Origin: Candidatus Eiseniibacteriota bacterium
GTDB taxonomy: Bacteria; Eisenbacteria; RBG-16-71-46; SZUA-252
Assembly: GCA_005893165.1 (NCBI GenBank)
Contig: VBOR01000053.1
Span: 1 to 43,637 of the forward strand
DNA: 43,637 nucleotides
Direction: 5' to 3'
The notes under the pieces are model-generated. The model ran no database searches. It saw only the letters and a program-made list of their open reading frames with translations, and was not told where the DNA came from. This document shows positions 16,787-25,888 of the stretch, in pieces. Each line of letters begins with the position of its first letter. The first letter of the stretch is position 1. The position numbers were made by a program, and so were the translations under genes.

Positions 16787-18121
16787 TCACGGGCCTTGGT
16801 CCGGCACGGATTGGGTCACCCCAAGCGCGATAGCGATGTCCGTCAAATGCGAGAATTGCGGCTTGTGGGTCGTATCGAGGACCGCGGCCGACCGTACCGC
16901 GTCTTTGTAGCCGTCCCAGTAAAGATCCACCCAGGCCTGGGGCAGCTTGTTTTCGAAGATCGAGGCATAGTCCGCCTTGCTCCGCGACTGATAGCCGGTG
17001 AAGTAGTCGGCGTACGCGAGCGGGATCAGGTAGGGTTTGGGCCCGGCCTCGTTCACGTTCTGGACGCTGGCGAGTGGCCGGCCCTCGAGGCCCATCGTGC
17101 ACAGGGTCTCATACAGCTTCGCGATCGGGCTTGCCGGCGTGCGGAAGAGGGCGGCGTCGTTCGTCTTGATGGCCCGGAGGAACTTGCCCAGGCCCATATG
17201 CCAGGCGTACTCCGAGAACGTGAGCGAGATGATGTACTCGTTGTGCACGATGAATTGCGGGGGGATCGACCGAATCTGGAACTCGGCATACCCGGCCAAC
17301 ATGGGTGGGGTACTGGTGACTTCGTGGGCGCCCGCTACCCTCAACTGGTCGTACAGCCAGATGTCCTGCGACGGAAACTCGAACGCGCTCGCGCAGGGGT
17401 GGTCGTTCAGATAGAAGCTGCGCGGCGCGAGCGCCTTCTCGACAAGGACCACGTCGTTGTCGGCGAACCACTTGAACATCTTGCGGCGCATTTCCGAATC
17501 CACGGTGAGGGCCATCGTGTTCGCGATCCCCTCCTGATAGGTCGCGCGAAGATTGGGAACCGCTTCGACCGTATAGTGCTTTCCGTCCGCGCCGTAGTTG
17601 TACCATCGGCTGCTGAGCCAGAATCGGACATCCTGACGGTCGGAGCGATCCTGGGTGTGCACCAGCTCGTGGACGAACGTCCTGCCGTGTCCGTCGTCGC
17701 ACGCGTCCCAGCGGGTGAAGGCGCCCGCCGAGAGCGGCGCATCGACGTCGTTCACGAGCGTGAGCATCACGGGCTTGTCGAGCACCTTGAGGATCCAGGC
17801 TGCAAGGGACTGTAGGGACTCGTCCCCCCCCTGGCTCGGAGGCTTCACCAGTGCGCGGACCAAGCGCTGAAGACCGGGCACCTTGGGGCTGGTCCAGAAG
17901 AGACCGCTTTCCGTTCCTCTCGCGATCGCGCCGTTGTCCAAAATCAGCGGGGGCACGGTCGTCTGGTTCGGCGTATCGACGTAGTAGAAGACCAGCTTGC
18001 CCAGCAGATACGTGCGGTCGGCGTCATCCGCCGACGCCGGCCGCGCCGCTCCGAAGCAGGCGGCGGTGAACAGGGAAACCAGCAGCAGCTGTCGGAAGCA
18101 AAGGGGAACCAATCGATTCAT
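16787..18121 (-). CDS. Exported HExxH metallopeptidase-like protein (gluzincin pattern)
   Basis: A 444-residue protein with a Sec signal (LLLVSLFTAACFGAARPASA, about 12-31). The zinc-binding motif FVHELVHTQD puts HELVH at 151-155, and YQEGIANTMA at about 196-204 provides an EGxA glutamate as the likely third ligand, the order found in clan MA gluzincins. Both histidines and the catalytic glutamate are present, so it is probably active. No family is named with confidence. The start is ATG 18121 with GAGGAG seven bases upstream. It lies between the four-paralogue block (95-base gap) and the CARDB gene (34-base gap), suggesting that it processes or modifies co-exported proteins of the operon. 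Confidence 0.78.
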   Translation of the reverse strand: MNRLVPLCFRQLLLVSLFTAACFGAARPASADDADRTYLLGKLVFYYVDTPNQTTVPPLILDNGAIARGTESGLFWTSPKVPGLQRLVRALVKPPSQGGDESLQSLAAWILKVLDKPVMLTLVNDVDAPLSAGAFTRWDACDDGHGRTFVHELVHTQDRSDRQDVRFWLSSRWYNYGADGKHYTVEAVPNLRATYQEGIANTMALTVDSEMRRKMFKWFADNDVVLVEKALAPRSFYLNDHPCASAFEFPSQDIWLYDQLRVAGAHEVTSTPPMLAGYAEFQIRSIPPQFIVHNEYIISLTFSEYAWHMGLGKFLRAIKTNDAALFRTPASPIAKLYETLCTMGLEGRPLASVQNVNEAGPKPYLIPLAYADYFTGYQSRSKADYASIFENKLPQAWVDLYWDGYKDAVRSAAVLDTTHKPQFSHLTDIAIALGVTQSVPDQGP

Positions 18122-18216
18122 GGTCACGCTCCTCGATGGACGTCGGTCAAAGACCGTCATGTTCCTGGCGTGGACTGGGAGACGCCGAGCGCAACCGGCG
18201 TCATGGTTCTCGCGCC

Positions 18217-20247
18217 TCACCCGGCGGATGGAAGTTCGTCCACGAAGAGAATTGCGTCGCTCGCGCTCTTTCTGCCCGAAGAAACGACCCGGTTGCCCTT
18301 CAGCCGCCAATCGATCTGGTAGTCATAGTTCACGACGTCCGCGGGCAGGATGAAATCGATCTTGTCGGAGAGCTGCCCCTTGGTCGCGTTCAGCGTCACC
18401 GTCTTCACCTGCTCCGTGTCGCCCAGCTTGTAGAAGAGCTTCACGGTGATGGAGCGGACCCCGGCCGCGGTGATGACGTCGGGATCGGCCTGAAGATCCA
18501 CGCTGTGCTTCTGGAAGGGAGGCGCCAGGTTGATCGCGCCCGCGTTGGCCTTCTTCCATGGCTGCACGACCTCCTTCCCGCCGAAGAAGCTCCAGGTGGT
18601 CTGGTACTCGTAGTTCATCCACTGGCGGCGGTCGGAATCGTTCTTCCAGCCGTAGAGCAGCTTGAAGTTGTTGCCTTCCTTGTTGAAGTTGACGCGGTCG
18701 ATGCGCACCTCGTCCTGCGTCTCGTCGCCGCCCTGATGGTGCTTGCGCATCTGAACGGTGGCGAAGTTCACGTAGTCGCCGAAATCCTTCGCGTTCATTC
18801 CGTCCACGAAGACCACCAGCTCGCGCTGCTTGTAGAGGGGATCGTCCAGGTTCACCTGGCGGAAGTTGTCCCCCTCTTTCATGAGACTCCGCATGTCGCC
18901 GATGTTCTCGTCGAAGCGAAGCGTCAGGTTATCGGTCGTGTACTTGTTGAGGTCGATCTTGAAGATTCCGCGCTGGTGCACCCTCTTCATCTCGAAGGAG
19001 GCCAGCACGGCGAAGCTGGGTGCCGATTCCTCTTTGCGCTCGGCGACAGGTCCGCCGGACCCGGGAGCGTCCGTAGGACGGGCTTCATCGGCATAGGTGG
19101 GACTCAAGGAAGGTGTGCGTGGCCGATATCCGCGGGGCCGGTCGTCCGCGGCGTCGGTGGCGGTTCCCGCCGCGGCCTTTGCGCTCCCGCCGGTGGCCGA
19201 TGCGGGAGCCGGGGTGGTTGCCTCGGCAGCCGCCCGGTTCTCCTCCCGGATGGTCTTGTTCTCAGCTCGGATCTTTTCGTTCTGCTGCTCCGTCGCGGTC
19301 CGGTTTTCCTTCAGCATCGCGGTGGCGCGATCCAGCATGCTGGGCTGGCCCCCCGTTCCCGTGAGGCTCGAGAGGTCCGGCGTGCCGGTGCCCCCCATGG
19401 GGGAGAACATGATTTCCGCGATTTTGTTGTAGGCGGTCGTGATCAGGGCGTCCAGCTTCTCGTCCTCACCGACCTGAGTGAGCTTGATCGCGCCTTCGCG
19501 CTTCAGGTCGTCGAACGCCCCCTTGATCTCCGCGGCCAGGAATTGGGTCGCAATGCCCACCGAGAACGCCTTGTGCTCGTAGATCTGGTCGAAGTTCGCC
19601 TCGATGAGCGCGCGGTGGGGCGACCGGTAGCCGCTCATGTCCATCTCGAAGCTGAAGCTGATGTCCGGCGTCGGCGTCTGGAACGATTCCCAGAGGATCT
19701 TCGCGCCCAGTTTCGTGACCTGGATCGACACCGCCGCCTTGTCCCCATCGAGGAGGGGCGCGTTCCCCAGGCCCACGACCTGCTTCGTCATGTTTCCGTT
19801 TGTATCCTTGAACGAGGAGACCAGCCCGAACTTGCCCGACTTGTAGACGACGGGGCCCACCAGCTTGGCCCCCGGCGCGACGCGAACGAGTGCCCGCTGC
19901 GCCGCCGCGATCTGCTCCTTGGTGACGCTCAGGGCGACGACCGCGTGCACGATGCCGCCCCCTTCGCCTTCCCGCGCCTCCGCCTGGTCCGCGCCGGAGC
20001 GCACGTTCTCCACGTAGCGAAGGAAGGAAAACTGGGGCTTGCCATTTTCGTCCATCGAAAGATGAGGCTTGTCGTTTACGTAGTAATAGACGAGGGGATC
20101 GTTCAGGTCGGGAAAGCAGACCAGCTCGCCCGCCCGCACCGGCTTGTCGAGGAGGATCTGCTGGGCGGACGCCGGCGCCACCCAGGCGAGGGCGACCGCG
20201 ATCGCGAGAAGGACGGTCCCCAGCGTGATCTTGTCGATGGCCCTCAT
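18217..20247 (-). CDS. Exported paralogue D of the four-member surface family (676 aa)
   Basis: Signal peptide at 1-29, then AQQILLDKPVRAGELVCFP, almost the same opening as paralogue B. Shared landmarks: YYYVNDKPHLSMDENGKPQF (about 54-73), GLGNAPLLDGDK (159-170), TPTPDISFSFEMDMSG (191-206), VNLDDPLYKQRELVVFVDG (465-483) and YEYQTTWSFFGG (547-557). Unique to D is a charged heptad-like helix with repeated EN/REEN (about 305-342), then an Ala/Pro/Thr-rich disordered stretch to about 415, so this member is probably a coiled-coil oligomer. It ends in FVDELP, as does B. The start ATG overlaps the stop of paralogue C (ATGA). No known family recognised. Confidence 0.8.
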   Translation of the reverse strand: MRAIDKITLGTVLLAIAVALAWVAPASAQQILLDKPVRAGELVCFPDLNDPLVYYYVNDKPHLSMDENGKPQFSFLRYVENVRSGADQAEAREGEGGGIVHAVVALSVTKEQIAAAQRALVRVAPGAKLVGPVVYKSGKFGLVSSFKDTNGNMTKQVVGLGNAPLLDGDKAAVSIQVTKLGAKILWESFQTPTPDISFSFEMDMSGYRSPHRALIEANFDQIYEHKAFSVGIATQFLAAEIKGAFDDLKREGAIKLTQVGEDEKLDALITTAYNKIAEIMFSPMGGTGTPDLSSLTGTGGQPSMLDRATAMLKENRTATEQQNEKIRAENKTIREENRAAAEATTPAPASATGGSAKAAAGTATDAADDRPRGYRPRTPSLSPTYADEARPTDAPGSGGPVAERKEESAPSFAVLASFEMKRVHQRGIFKIDLNKYTTDNLTLRFDENIGDMRSLMKEGDNFRQVNLDDPLYKQRELVVFVDGMNAKDFGDYVNFATVQMRKHHQGGDETQDEVRIDRVNFNKEGNNFKLLYGWKNDSDRRQWMNYEYQTTWSFFGGKEVVQPWKKANAGAINLAPPFQKHSVDLQADPDVITAAGVRSITVKLFYKLGDTEQVKTVTLNATKGQLSDKIDFILPADVVNYDYQIDWRLKGNRVVSSGRKSASDAILFVDELPSAG

Positions 20248-22232
20248 TGAGGTTTCCCTCCGAGGAGCTCGGCGAATTTATTGAGCACCTTATCCTTCGC
20301 GCTCGTGGCGGCGTCCAAGGCGGCGGTCTTCGCCACCGCTTTCAGCTCCGGCTGATCGAGCATGTCCTTCGGGATCGCCGCGTAGATGTAGTCGTCCCCG
20401 ACCTTGGCGCTCCACGGCGTCGCCATCTTCCCGTCCGTCTTGTGATCCACGACCAGGCGGTAGGCGTAGCCCTTCGCATCCCGGTCCATGAAGATCTTCT
20501 TGGAGATCAGGGGCTCGTTCTTGGCGGGGGAGATGCTGAAGTTCTCCTCCATCTCGGTCCCGAACTTGGGATAGTGGACCTGCACCGTGATCCGGGTGAT
20601 GTTGCTCGCCTTCATGGCGTCGAGGTCTCCCTCGACCTCCACGGTCCGCGGCGCGATCGGAGCCGCCAGCGTCACGCCCTCCCAGCTTCCTTTCTGCCAG
20701 GGTGGATTCGGCGGCCAGACGTTCCCGCCGCGGAAGCTCCACTGCGCCTGGTACTCGTAGACGTCGGGATCCTTGTCATCGCCGCGCGCGTAGGTGACCG
20801 CGGCGTTGATCCCCCGATCTTTGAGATATTTCGCGTCGATCGTGACGTGATCTTCGAACGGATTCCCCGCGCTCCGGGCCTTCCGCACATTCACGGTCAC
20901 GTAGTTCGCCTCTTGCTCGAACATGTCCTTCGCGTCCAGATCCAGGATGAAGTTGATGTCCCGGTGCTGGAAGAATGGATCGTTCAGGTTGACCGCGGCG
21001 ACGCACTTGGGGTTGTCGCGCACGCCGTCGTACCAGGACGCCAGATTGCCCACGAGCTGGCAGCTGCGCTTGACGGCCATGCGGTAGTTCAGATTGATCA
21101 CCTTCGACTTTTGGGCAAACGCCTGCTTGAACGACTGCTTCTTGTAGACGTAATGCTCCCCATACTGAATGTTGGGATTGTCCTTCTTCTCCTGCTCCGT
21201 CGGCTGTGTCGCATTGGACGGAGGAGCGGGCTCGGTCATGGCGTTCAGGAAGTACTGGAAAAAGGCTTCCCGCACCTTGGCCACGCGCTCGTCGCTCACC
21301 AGCTCGTCGAAATGGATATCGATGACCTGGGCTTCCCTGAGGAAGTCGTACTGCTTGCGCATCTCGTCGTAGGAATAGGAGTACTCGGGGCTGTAGCTGT
21401 CCCAGGAGAAGACCCAGAATCCTCCGCCGGAGTGGCTGGTGCCGGTCTGCGTGCGCTTGTATTCGGCGCCCAGTGAGTCGGAGTGGGTCTCGAGCTTTTG
21501 CCAGTCGAACGTGATGGTGCCGCGCGCGGCGGGCGTCAGCGTCGTGAAGCCGAAGTTGAGCGCGATCGAGACATCGCTGATGGAGCGGGCCTTCTCGAAG
21601 GTCGAGGACAGGAGCTGAGCTCCTTCGGCGCTCAGGCGCGAGGCGGCGGCGCACTTGCCGCCGGGGATGAGCGGCGCCTTCCCGGAGGTCAGGAGCTTGC
21701 CCGCCATCTTGTCGTCGGAGAGCGTGGCCGAGATGATCTGGAACGACCCTCCGTCGCTGCCCTCCGCTTCGAGGGGAACGGCGCCCATCACGATCCCCTT
21801 CGGGTGTTCTTCCTTGATCTTTTCCTTCAACTCCTTTTCCTGGTCCGGCGTGAGCCCCCACTGCATGAGGAAATGCATGAGCCCGCCGTTCACACCCCCC
21901 TGCTCGGCGCGTTTCTCCGTCGTAAACTTGAGAAACAGGAATTCGGGCGTGCCGTCCGGCCGCTGGGAGAGATGAAGATTCGCCGGCAAGTAGTAGTAGT
22001 TCTCGGTCCTCGTTCCCGGAGCGGGTCCCGCCTGGGGATAAAGCGTCACGGTCGTGTTGTCCTTGAGCACGATGTCGATCTTGTGCTCGTCATCGAGAAC
22101 CACGGCCCCCGCGGGGGAGGCGACGAGGGCGCACACGGCCCACAGGCAGAGCGCACATGCCTTGAGAGAGAGAAGCCGGTGCGTCGGGCGCAAGCCCGGG
22201 ACGCGCCTGGAATGGACTGAAGCGTTCGTCAT
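20244..22232 (-). CDS. Exported paralogue C of the four-member surface family (662 aa)
   Basis: Signal peptide with a long basic n-region (LLSLKACALCLWAVCALVASPAGA, about 20-43). Shared landmarks: YYYLPANLHLSQRPDGTPEFLFLKF, GGVNGGLMHFLMQW (the A-type version), SGKAPLIPGGK, ISDVSIALNFGF, VNLNDPFFQHRDINFILD, NYVTVNVRKA and YEYQAQWSFRGG. It differs from the others by a Ser/Tyr-rich insert around SWDSYSPEYSYSYDEM. It pairs best with paralogue A. The start overlaps B's stop and the end overlaps D's start, both as ATGA, so translation is coupled. The role is unknown; probably cell-surface or periplasmic. Confidence 0.8.
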   Translation of the reverse strand: MTNASVHSRRVPGLRPTHRLLSLKACALCLWAVCALVASPAGAVVLDDEHKIDIVLKDNTTVTLYPQAGPAPGTRTENYYYLPANLHLSQRPDGTPEFLFLKFTTEKRAEQGGVNGGLMHFLMQWGLTPDQEKELKEKIKEEHPKGIVMGAVPLEAEGSDGGSFQIISATLSDDKMAGKLLTSGKAPLIPGGKCAAASRLSAEGAQLLSSTFEKARSISDVSIALNFGFTTLTPAARGTITFDWQKLETHSDSLGAEYKRTQTGTSHSGGGFWVFSWDSYSPEYSYSYDEMRKQYDFLREAQVIDIHFDELVSDERVAKVREAFFQYFLNAMTEPAPPSNATQPTEQEKKDNPNIQYGEHYVYKKQSFKQAFAQKSKVINLNYRMAVKRSCQLVGNLASWYDGVRDNPKCVAAVNLNDPFFQHRDINFILDLDAKDMFEQEANYVTVNVRKARSAGNPFEDHVTIDAKYLKDRGINAAVTYARGDDKDPDVYEYQAQWSFRGGNVWPPNPPWQKGSWEGVTLAAPIAPRTVEVEGDLDAMKASNITRITVQVHYPKFGTEMEENFSISPAKNEPLISKKIFMDRDAKGYAYRLVVDHKTDGKMATPWSAKVGDDYIYAAIPKDMLDQPELKAVAKTAALDAATSAKDKVLNKFAELLGGKPQ

Positions 22233-24049
22233 TGGGTTCCTCCTCCGTTGTTCGCGTTCACGGGTAGCTCGTCCACGAAGATGAGTCCGCTCGAATCGCG
22301 GCGTTTGTCGGTCAGCCGCTTGTTGCCCTCCATCTGCCAGGTCACCGCGTATTCGTAATCCGGCTGCCCCAGAGGCAGCGTGATCTGAACCTGCTTCTCC
22401 TCGATCGCTTCACCGGGGCGGACGACCATCTGCGGCCGGCGCCGCTCGCCGAAGAAGGGGTAATCCAGCTGCACGATCACGGCGCGCACGCCCTTCGACT
22501 TGAGCGCTCCCTGATCGCCCACGAGCTGCACCGTGCGGTGCTCGTACGGAGCGAAGAGGTCGATCATGGGCGCGCTGGTCTTCTTCCAGTCGCTCTCGAA
22601 CGCCCCGCCCCCCTTGAAGCTCCACCGCGTCCGGTAGGCGTAGTCCAGCCAGGCCATGCGGTCCTCATCCCCGTTCCAGCCGTAGATCATCCGGAGATCT
22701 TCCACGCCCTTCTTCACGGAGGCGCGGTCGAGCACGACCTCGCGCAGGGTCTGCTCGCCGTTCTGGTGGTCCTTGCGCAGGGTCACCGTGACCGTGTTCA
22801 CGTAGCTGTCGAAGTCGGGAAGCAGGGCCGCGTCCACGGATACGTGGACCTCGCGCTGCTGGAACGTGGGGTCGCCCAGGTTCACCGCGCGGAAATAGTG
22901 CGGGTCCTTGCCGTATCGCTTGTGGACGTCGCCCATCTGGAACGTCACGAAGCTGTGCCGCTGGACGCTCGAGCGATGATTGAAGGAGAGCTGACTCTTC
23001 CCCTCGCTCCGGATCTCTTTCCTCTGATACCCCACCGAGGCGCCGAAACCGGTTGTCTTCCGCGCGCCCATGGGGCCGTTCGGGTTTCCGATCTTGGAGA
23101 GGGCATCCATCAACCCTCCGCTCTGGTCCGGAGGAATGCGCTCGGGCTCGACCGGGCGGAACATCAGCTCGAGGAGCTTGCTGTACACGGTGTTGAGGAG
23201 CGCTTCCATGGACGCGTCCGATCCGCTCGAGCGGAGGTTGATCGCGTGTTTCTTGAACATCTCGTCGAACGCCAGGTCCACGTCCGCGCCGATGAAGTAG
23301 TACGAGGCTCCCGCCTTGAACGACTGGCTCTGCTTCACCTCGGACCAGTCGATCGTGAGATCGGCGTCGTAGGCTTCGGAGAGCCCCTCGAAGGTCATGT
23401 CGAAGACCAGCGAGACGTCCGGAGTGTTCATCTGGAAGCTCTGCAAGAGAAGGGAAGCGTGCTCCGGGTCCAGGTCGAAGGAGAGCGCGAGCCGGTTTCC
23501 CTCGAGCACCGGTGCGCGTCCGGTCGCGATGACCGCGTGCTCGGTCGTTCCAGCGCCCGCGTCCCCGCTGGTCCCTTCGGCCGTGGCCGTCCCGGCGGAG
23601 GCGTTTTTCAGCACGGAGGAGACGAGCGTGTAGCGTCCGTCCTGGAAGACGATCGGACCGCGGACCACGATCTCGTTCTTCTTGTACCGTCCCCGGAGCG
23701 TCCTCTCCGCGTCGCGGATCATCGACTCCGGTGTGTCGAGGAGCACGAGAAAGGTGAGGATCCCTCCCCCCTTCGCCTCGGTGATCGTCGCGGCGCGCGC
23801 GCTGTCCGCGGTCGCGTTCACCACGTAGCGGACGAAGGAGAACTGTGGCCGGCCCTGATCGTCGGTGGCCAGCCGCGCCGCGGCCGGCAGATAGACGTAC
23901 TGGAGCGAGTCGCGGGCGACGGGGAAACACCAGAGTCCCCCCGCGCGCACGCCGCGGTCCATCAAGACCTGCTGCGCGCTCGAGCCTTCGGGTAAGGCGA
24001 GCGCCGCCGCCGCGACGAGGAGGAACATCGCTGTGACGGACCTCGTCAC
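22229..24049 (-). CDS. Exported paralogue B of the four-member surface family (606 aa)
   Basis: The start is GTG 24049, overlapping A's stop (GTGA); a long open frame further upstream is antisense-like shadow inside gene A. Signal peptide about 3-26 (AMFLLVAAAALALPEGSSAQ), then AQQVLMDRGVRAGGLWCFP, the same opening as D. Landmarks: YVYLPAAARLATDDQGRPQFSFVRY, ATGRAPVLEGN, NTPDVSLVFDMTFEGLSEAYDADL, VNLGDPTFQQREVHVSVD, NTVTVTLRKDHQ and YAYRTRWSFKGG, with C-terminal FVDELP. No catalytic motif is evident; the whole protein looks beta-rich. Family unrecognised. Confidence 0.8.
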   Translation of the reverse strand: MTRSVTAMFLLVAAAALALPEGSSAQQVLMDRGVRAGGLWCFPVARDSLQYVYLPAAARLATDDQGRPQFSFVRYVVNATADSARAATITEAKGGGILTFLVLLDTPESMIRDAERTLRGRYKKNEIVVRGPIVFQDGRYTLVSSVLKNASAGTATAEGTSGDAGAGTTEHAVIATGRAPVLEGNRLALSFDLDPEHASLLLQSFQMNTPDVSLVFDMTFEGLSEAYDADLTIDWSEVKQSQSFKAGASYYFIGADVDLAFDEMFKKHAINLRSSGSDASMEALLNTVYSKLLELMFRPVEPERIPPDQSGGLMDALSKIGNPNGPMGARKTTGFGASVGYQRKEIRSEGKSQLSFNHRSSVQRHSFVTFQMGDVHKRYGKDPHYFRAVNLGDPTFQQREVHVSVDAALLPDFDSYVNTVTVTLRKDHQNGEQTLREVVLDRASVKKGVEDLRMIYGWNGDEDRMAWLDYAYRTRWSFKGGGAFESDWKKTSAPMIDLFAPYEHRTVQLVGDQGALKSKGVRAVIVQLDYPFFGERRRPQMVVRPGEAIEEKQVQITLPLGQPDYEYAVTWQMEGNKRLTDKRRDSSGLIFVDELPVNANNGGGTQ

Positions 24050-25872
24050 GGTGTGACCCCCGGCGCCCCCGGCGTTCCGGCAGCCGGGGAGCCCGTAGCC
24101 TCGGGCGGCGTGAGGAAGAGGTAATCCGAATCCAGGATGGCGAGCTTGCCTTCCTTCGAGCCGTTCTTGGCGTGCCAGGTCACGCGGTACGCGACCTGGG
24201 AATCCTTGTCCAGGATCAGTGCGATCTTGGAGGTCGGCGTGGTGTCCACGGCGCGCAGGGTCACCCTCTTCACGACCCTCGGCTTGCCGGCCAGAATGGT
24301 CGCGAACTCGACCACCGCCGTCGCGATCCCACGTTCCCCGAAGAGAGAGCGGTCTGCTTCGATCTCCACCACGCGCTTGTCGAAGGGCGGGCTCAGAGAG
24401 AGCGCCGCGTCGGAGCCTTTCGTCCACCGGTCCTGCCCCGCGGGCACCGAGATCGTCGGCCCGCCCCGCAGGCTCCAGCGGACCTGGTATTCGTACGCGG
24501 TCCAGTCCTGGCTGGTCATCCCGAGGCGCGGGAAGGCGACGTTCTGGGTCGTCTTTCCCGCCTCGACGTCGGCCCGGTTGAAGGTCACCGCCTTCGTGTA
24601 CGGAGGACGGTCCGGATAGCTCTTCCGGAAATTCACGGTGACGAAATTGAGCGCGTCCTGAAACGAGTCGATGTAGTCGCCGTCCACCTGGAAGTAGACG
24701 GGACGGAACTCGAAGTCGGGGTCGGACAGGTTGACGACGCGGAAGTAGCGCTGGTCCTGACCCATCGCCTGATACAGGCCGCCCAGGTTCCCCGCGGTGT
24801 CCAGCGGCACCTTGATCGTCGATTTCTTGCTGAGACTCAGGACGAACTTGTTCTGACGGATGTCCTTCCGGTTCTTCAGCACGTACTGGTTGTCGGTGAA
24901 GTACTTGGTGTCGTCGGATCCGAGGAACGTGCTCGCAAACCAGCCCCGCTCCTGGCGGCCCTGGATCTGGTTCGCCTCCACCGCCGTTTCCCGCTCCGGA
25001 TCCTTGGCCCACCCGGTCTTGGAGTCGAACATCAGCTCGACCAGCTTGTCGGTCACGAGCTGGAGGACGCCCGCCATGTCGTCGGCCTTGATGCCGAGCC
25101 CCGCCGTGCGGTCGAGCACTTCGATCTTGAGCGTACCGTCCCGCTGGAGATTGTCGACGGCGTTCCGGAGCTGGGTCTTGGTGTAGTCCTGTTGCACGTT
25201 GGTGGTCGAGCTGAAGTGCTGGTACACCGTGGACACGTCGGCGGTGATCTTGGCGTTGTATCCCTCCACGGCCGCCTCGTAGTAGCCGTGAATCGCGACC
25301 GAGACGTCGGACGTGGGGCTGGTGAGGGAATTCCAGAGGAGCGTGGCCCCCTGCTGCCTCAGGAGCGCCGCGACCACGGCCTTCGATCCGGGCATGAGCG
25401 GCGCGCGTCCGGATGTGACGAGGGAACGGGTGAATCCACCTTCCGCCTTGTCCGAGAGAACCGCCGAGACGACCTCGAAGGAGCCCATCCCGTCTTCACC
25501 GTCCTTGATGGACTGCATGAGCGGGACCGGCCCCAGCACATGCGCGCCCGCCACCTTCTCCCGGAGCGCGTTCTCCACCCGCCGGACCACGGGATCCGGC
25601 AGCGTGAACTCGACCAGGGCGTGGAACAGACCGCCGTTCGTCCCGCCCGCCTGGTCGACGTACTTGAGGCACAGGAACTCGAAGGTCGAGTCCGCTTTCA
25701 TCGCGAGCCGTGGAAACTGGGGCAGGTAGTAGTAGGCCGTCGGGTCCTCGCTGTCCTGGAGGAGCTGGACCCCCAGAACCGCACGGGAGCCCTTGTCGTA
25801 GTTGACCAGAGCGGAGGCGGGACGCGAGCCGGCGAAGCTGAACAGGAGGAGGAGAAGGAGCACTCGTTTCAT
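24046..25872 (-). CDS. Exported paralogue A of the four-member surface family (608 aa)
   Basis: Signal peptide at 1-21 (KRVLLLLLLFSFAGSRPASA). Landmarks with positions: YYYLPQFPRLAM (47-58), GGTNGGLFHALVEF (76-89), LGPVP (113-117), SGRAPLMPGSK (154-164), TSDVSVAIHGYYEAAVEGYNA (187-207), VVNLSDPDFEFRPVYFQVDG (379-398), NFVTVNFRK (409-417) and YEYQVRWSLRGG (460-471). These positions set the pattern used to align B, C and D. It is closest to C. The start is ATG 25872 with GAGG about nine bases upstream, 16 bases after the 395-aa gene. It ends with a Pro/Gly/Ala tail. The function is unknown. Confidence 0.8.
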   Translation of the reverse strand: MKRVLLLLLLFSFAGSRPASALVNYDKGSRAVLGVQLLQDSEDPTAYYYLPQFPRLAMKADSTFEFLCLKYVDQAGGTNGGLFHALVEFTLPDPVVRRVENALREKVAGAHVLGPVPLMQSIKDGEDGMGSFEVVSAVLSDKAEGGFTRSLVTSGRAPLMPGSKAVVAALLRQQGATLLWNSLTSPTSDVSVAIHGYYEAAVEGYNAKITADVSTVYQHFSSTTNVQQDYTKTQLRNAVDNLQRDGTLKIEVLDRTAGLGIKADDMAGVLQLVTDKLVELMFDSKTGWAKDPERETAVEANQIQGRQERGWFASTFLGSDDTKYFTDNQYVLKNRKDIRQNKFVLSLSKKSTIKVPLDTAGNLGGLYQAMGQDQRYFRVVNLSDPDFEFRPVYFQVDGDYIDSFQDALNFVTVNFRKSYPDRPPYTKAVTFNRADVEAGKTTQNVAFPRLGMTSQDWTAYEYQVRWSLRGGPTISVPAGQDRWTKGSDAALSLSPPFDKRVVEIEADRSLFGERGIATAVVEFATILAGKPRVVKRVTLRAVDTTPTSKIALILDKDSQVAYRVTWHAKNGSKEGKLAILDSDYLFLTPPEATGSPAAGTPGAPGVTP

Positions 25873-25888
25873 CGGGGTTACCTCGCGG

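Noticed and set aside
24050-25012. Upstream extension of paralogue B
   Set aside because: It overlaps paralogue A, whose frame holds the conserved family motifs. The GTGA overlap at 24,046-24,049 gives the natural start, followed by a signal peptide.
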